In this document: one piece after another, positions 60,472-64,000 of the stretch
Position numbering within the stretch: the first letter of the stretch is position 1
How the letters are laid out: every line of letters starts with the position of its first letter
Assembly (NCBI RefSeq): GCF_011397635.1
Contig: NC_064760.1
Span: 25,927,356 to 25,991,355, forward strand
Origin: Epinephelus fuscoguttatus
Taxonomy: Eukaryota > Chordata > Actinopteri > Perciformes > Serranidae
Length of the DNA: 64,000 bases
Direction: 5' to 3'
Notes under the pieces: model-generated
What the model was told of the DNA's origin: nothing
Databases searched by the model: none
What the model saw: the letters and a program-made list of their open reading frames with translations, nothing else
Program-made: the position numbers and the translations under genes

Positions 60472-60891
60472 AGGAGAAGTCTTATTTCGAAATCTCAAGA
60501 GAGCTGGGAACAGTGGAAACGTTAGTGAGAGTTAGAGAGACGAATGCCTGTCATTTAGCTGTGTTGGAGTACAGAAAGAGCAGCTTAAATGATTTTCAGT
60601 TTCGTGGCTGATAATTTAGCTGATTTTGACAATGTCGAAAAGTCTGCAAGACCAGAAATTGAGTGAGACTTGGTCACAATGACAAAGAGACCAGCGAAAG
60701 GCAAGGAAAGCGGTTTGATTTCTCCATAGGTTCTTTTCTGTAGGGTTGTCAGATAACAATCTGAACCTGTCAATGGCAGAAACGAGCACTTTTGGTGAAT
60801 GTAAAATTGACGGTGCACTATTGCCCGTAGGGATTACACTGCAGCCTGTTTCGCTGCTGTGGCTTAAGCGGTCTCTCTTAATACTGGACCA
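60232..60891. mobile_element. 660-bp foldback (long inverted repeat) element
   Basis: TGGTCCAGTATTAAGAGAGA at the left end is exactly inverted at the right end. The two arms pair over most of their length: TGACAGG(C/T)TCAGATT, GTCTGATAAC/GTCAGATAAC, and a near-perfect 28-bp match around 60403-60432 against 60665-60692. A (CT)n run at 60431-60470 sits in one arm only. There is no open frame of note. Confidence 0.8.
60431..60470. repeat. (CT)n microsatellite
   Basis: Pure CT run of 40 bases inside one arm of the foldback element. Confidence 0.95.
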
Positions 60892-60894
60892 GTT

Positions 60895-61800
60895 TCTAAA
60901 GTTTTAATCTCTATTAGCCATTTAGGCACAAAACATGGGAAAACAGGGTCCAGGTTGAAAAATACCAAAGTTACCTTAAATGTAGGCTTTTTATATTTGC
61001 AGTCTTCCCAGACTGTATTGCTGCTGCACAGCAAATTCCCCACAATGACTCTTACCTGAGGCCATAACAAACCAAGAGTAAACATGTGCAAGAGTTCTTT
61101 TTTTAATTTGTTTTTTTCTACCACTAGCAGACTTAGGCAAAATTAAATGTATTACATTCAAAGGGATTTCTGAAATTTGGTTTGGAACTGCGACATTGTC
61201 ACAAAAGATCTGAAAGTACGTTTTCATGATCATAATGCAGTGCACCAACATCCCATGAGCACTGAAAACAAGAATAAAGTCTGAGTCATCACACTATGAA
61301 TTTACAAAATTAGGTGGTGAATATTAACCATCAGTAAGGATTAAGTGTTAGACTTTATCTTTTGCACATGGCTTCAGATGAAGGTTTAGCAAAGACTGCT
61401 TTCAGGGGTCGCATAGGAAGTGCATGCAAACATTGTAGGTGCACAAAGGTTGTGTTTTCCTTTCTGGCTGGATATGGTCAGTTCCTCTGCCCACCCTGAC
61501 ACCCCTCTCCATGCTCTCATTTCAAGTGCTCTTAACTGACCTCTCATAGGTTTAACAACATTGCACAGTGTTGTGATGCTGAACGCAAGGTCACAAGCAC
61601 ATTATGAGAAATATTCACACTAAAAGAGTTCTGGTGTCTGTTAATATTCAAAATAAGTAATCAGTGGCCTATAACTGTGAGAAATTATATGATATTACCA
61701 TTTTTGTTTATTTATTTTTTTGGCCTGTTGATTAACTGCATGGTAACCATGAGGAAAAACATATCGGTAAACAAATTACGTAATCCCCTTCCACAGATTG
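60895..61800. other. No gene seen
   Basis: AT-rich sequence between the foldback element and the promoter at 61.8 kb; frames are short and unsupported. Confidence 0.45.
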
Positions 61801-61817
61801 CCGCTTCCGGCAGTAAT

Positions 61818-61875
61818 GTTGCCAGGCAACACCCTTAAATGAAACGAGCCCCTATATTTTCTCAAACGGACCAAT
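61818..61875 (+). promoter_or_regulatory. X-box (RFX site) and CCAAT box
   Basis: GTTGCCAGGCAAC at 61818-61830 is a perfect inverted repeat fitting the X-box bound by RFX factors. CCAAT follows at 61871-61875. Both lie 100-160 bases before the ATG at 61978, the usual place for an X-box in ciliary genes. Confidence 0.6.
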
Positions 61876-61977
61876 CACAGGGCTCCTTACAAATCACACG
61901 GTTTCTAGGCCCACTGTGGTGTGTGTGGACTGTATCCTTTGTGTTTTCGAGAAAAAAACGTGTTAAAACAGCTAGTT

Positions 61978-62036
61978 ATGGACGAAATTAAAGAATCCAT
62001 CGGACGGGAACGTCAAAGAAATCATATCATAAAAAG
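61978..62036 (+). CDS. Candidate first coding exon of an unidentified gene
   Basis: ATG at 61978 opens MDEIKESIGRERQRNHIIK and ends at a donor AAAAAG|GTATGT (GT at 62037). It follows a promoter-like stretch with an X-box and CCAAT box. The short peptide is strongly charged and looks like the start of a helix. No second exon could be found before 64000, so the gene would continue beyond the window. It could instead be an alternative first exon of a gene further right. I do not recognise it. Confidence 0.45.
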
Positions 62037-64000
62037 GTATGTCAAGAAATCACCGTGTTTAGCTGTATATATGTGTATATTTCGACCTGAAAGCAGGCCG
62101 TTAGCTGAGCGACATTGTCGGCTAGCTAGCGAAACTGGCATCGGAGCTAACCCGAGTAAACAAACTAACGCTTAGTTAGCTTCTTCATAACGTTTACTTT
62201 CACTACGCCAGCTTTAGTTAAACTACTGTTACGCTCATAGATGAGTCAGAAGCAAAGAGTGACGTTATTTATTGCTGGTTAAGTAACGTTAGCGTAGTGT
62301 GTAGCTGTAACGGTTTATACAGTAAATTAGCGTCCTTGATATGAGGCAGTCCAGCCACCGTTAGCTTAGCACTTAACGGTAATGTTGCTAAATGAAAATG
62401 AAAACTACGGTGAAGGACATTTATTTCCAGACAGACAATGTTTAGAAAACCGCCATGTCCCTTTCCAACCTCAGACACTAACCTTAGCCTCAGTTTGTGT
62501 CCTTGTATTATAATTTAAAGTAGCACAATGTTAATGTATTTGAGGCACAAACCGGCCATAGCTCCATTCACCTTCGTATTTGTATCAATCTCCTATTGTA
62601 CCTATTATTAAGTGATAATAGAAATGAGATATAAACGCATTTGGAAAACAATGTACATGCCTTTCTTTTACGAACACAGGGAGTCTGCAGGCCCTTCAGA
62701 AGTCTTAAAATGTCGTAAGTTCAGATTGGTAAATACAAGGCCTCACAAAGTCTGACGTTGTCTTAAATTCTGATTCACTGGGTCTTAAATATATTTGGTC
62801 GCATTACTAACAACATGTCTCCAGCCTGATAGACCTGGACTGACCTAAGAATTGCAACAATACATAGCACCTGTAACAGGGATGCGGTTTTGTTTTCTTC
62901 TTACATTAAACACATTAAACTTAAACTCACCCAATTGTTGTAATTTTTCCTTGTTGTTCATTTTCAACTGACATCAGAGTGTTTACCTGGAAAAAGCAGA
63001 TACATATATGTGTCACACACACGCATGTGTATGTGTGTATTTCCATTGCAGGTTTGGTCTTAAATTTCATATAAGGTGGTATTAAAAAAGGTCTATAAAA
63101 GTCTTAAGTTAAACTTGGTTATATCTGTAGACACCCTGAAACAGGATGAGAAGCACTGGATTCAGTGCAAAACATGCCTTTATTTATTTTGGTTTCTATG
63201 TCTCAACTTAAGTTTAGTTTAGTTTATTTACTTTATTGAATTTCCCCTCAGGGCCATTAATAATCACTCAAACATAGTTTCAAGTGCCAAAATGTTGTTG
63301 CCCCCTGATGTGGACTATTCTGGCTGGGGCCCAGCAGGGTTGGATCAGTGATGATATCCAGCATGTCACCAACGCAAGTAACCGCAGGGGATTTAAAGCC
63401 ACTGTGGCACTCCCTGTTATTCATTTGCACCATGACCACTGGTCTGAGCAGCATGCAGGACCTCTACGAGATTGATGCGTGTTTGGAAGGGTGCTCAACA
63501 TATGGGTGGGAGTACACCCACATTGCACGGAGATTGAGCTTTAAAAATATTCTTCCAGAGATCATTTCTGAAATAAATCTAAATTTCAAGGCAAGTATGT
63601 TTAAATATGCATTTCACTGGCTGGAGTCATTAGGATCTAAAGCTAGCTTTTGCACATGTATTGTCTAGTATATATAGTAGAAGAAGAGTGATACAAAGGT
63701 GATTTGAGTGGAAAAAGAGTGATGCAAAGGTTATATTTACTTGGGGTGCAGGTTTTGCATGTGTGTCAATGACAGCAGCCAGTTTTCTCAATGAGTTTCA
63801 AGCAGTTTCTATTCATTCCAGTAACAACTTTTAAGTAGTGCAACTTCTTGGGTTAATACTTAAGTTTTGTAAGCTGTGAGGTATAATAATTATGTGTCTC
63901 AAAATGTAAAAGTTGCAGCCTTGCGGCTTGTACAGGATGCCCAAGTCAAAAATGAACAACCCAACAGCTGTGCTTATGAATATTAAAATGTATTTTTGAA
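62037..64000. other. Probable intron / intergenic, nothing supported
   Basis: Gene-desert-like AT-rich sequence rich in GTTAGC phrases near 62100-62380. Overlapping frames at 63257-63668 on both strands have no convincing splice sites or domains. Confidence 0.4.

Noticed and set aside
63257-63668. Overlapping frames of 63-106 codons as exons of the gene starting at 61978
   Set aside because: No convincing acceptor/donor pair in phase with the first exon and no recognisable domain.

Overview
The window is vertebrate genomic DNA, almost certainly from a teleost fish. It has GT-AG introns, long AT-rich intergenic DNA, CA/TG microsatellites, tRNA-derived fish SINEs and many small DNA transposons. 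All recognisable genes lie on the + strand. Two of them, adamts2 (human 5q35.3) and kiaa1191/p33MONOX (human 5q35.2), have orthologues on the same human chromosome arm, so the block looks like the fish counterpart of 5q35. All orthology and family calls rest on remembered protein sequence; no search was run.

376-10766: the 3' part of a procollagen N-proteinase gene of the ADAMTS2/3/14 group, best matched to adamts2. Nine ordinary exons cover the cysteine-rich region, spacer and thrombospondin repeats. A final 3.1-kb exon encodes the PLAC domain followed by about 1,000 residues of Thr/Ser/Pro- and Lys/Pro-rich repeats, far longer than I recall for mammals. Exon 4296-4382 can also read through into a 43-codon tail with a long possible 3' UTR, suggesting a short isoform without PLAC.

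10767-38000: mostly repeats. There is a nest of elements at 12.9-14.9 kb, two abutting TTAA-flanked elements at 17.5-19.9 kb, a hAT-type element with a perfect 8-bp target duplication at 22.2-23.3 kb, a LINE 3' fragment at 24.3-24.8 kb, and an indel-rich tandem zone at about 28.8-31.3 kb. One gene stands here: a two-exon gene at 25.3-27.4 kb whose single coding exon gives a 259-residue protein I do not recognise.

38000-55150: a head-to-tail array of CXC chemokine genes without an ELR motif (CXCL9/10/11-like). Four look intact (38715, 42265, 44091, 51074), one has a damaged first splice donor and a chimeric tail (46580), one has lost exons 1-2 (40618), and a flank-only relic lies at 54.66-55.1 kb. 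Two promoter classes alternate. One carries an interferon-stimulated response element directly upstream of a TATA-like box; the other does not. Several copies are mosaics made by unequal exchange or conversion.

56500-64000: the first five exons of kiaa1191, continuing beyond the last exon I can find. Its intron or downstream flank holds a SINE, a tandem repeat carrying perfect nuclear-receptor motifs (DR1, ERE) and a 660-bp foldback element. At 61.8-62.04 kb there is a promoter with a perfect X-box palindrome (RFX site) and a short candidate first coding exon. I saw no retrovirus-like or Polinton-like element.
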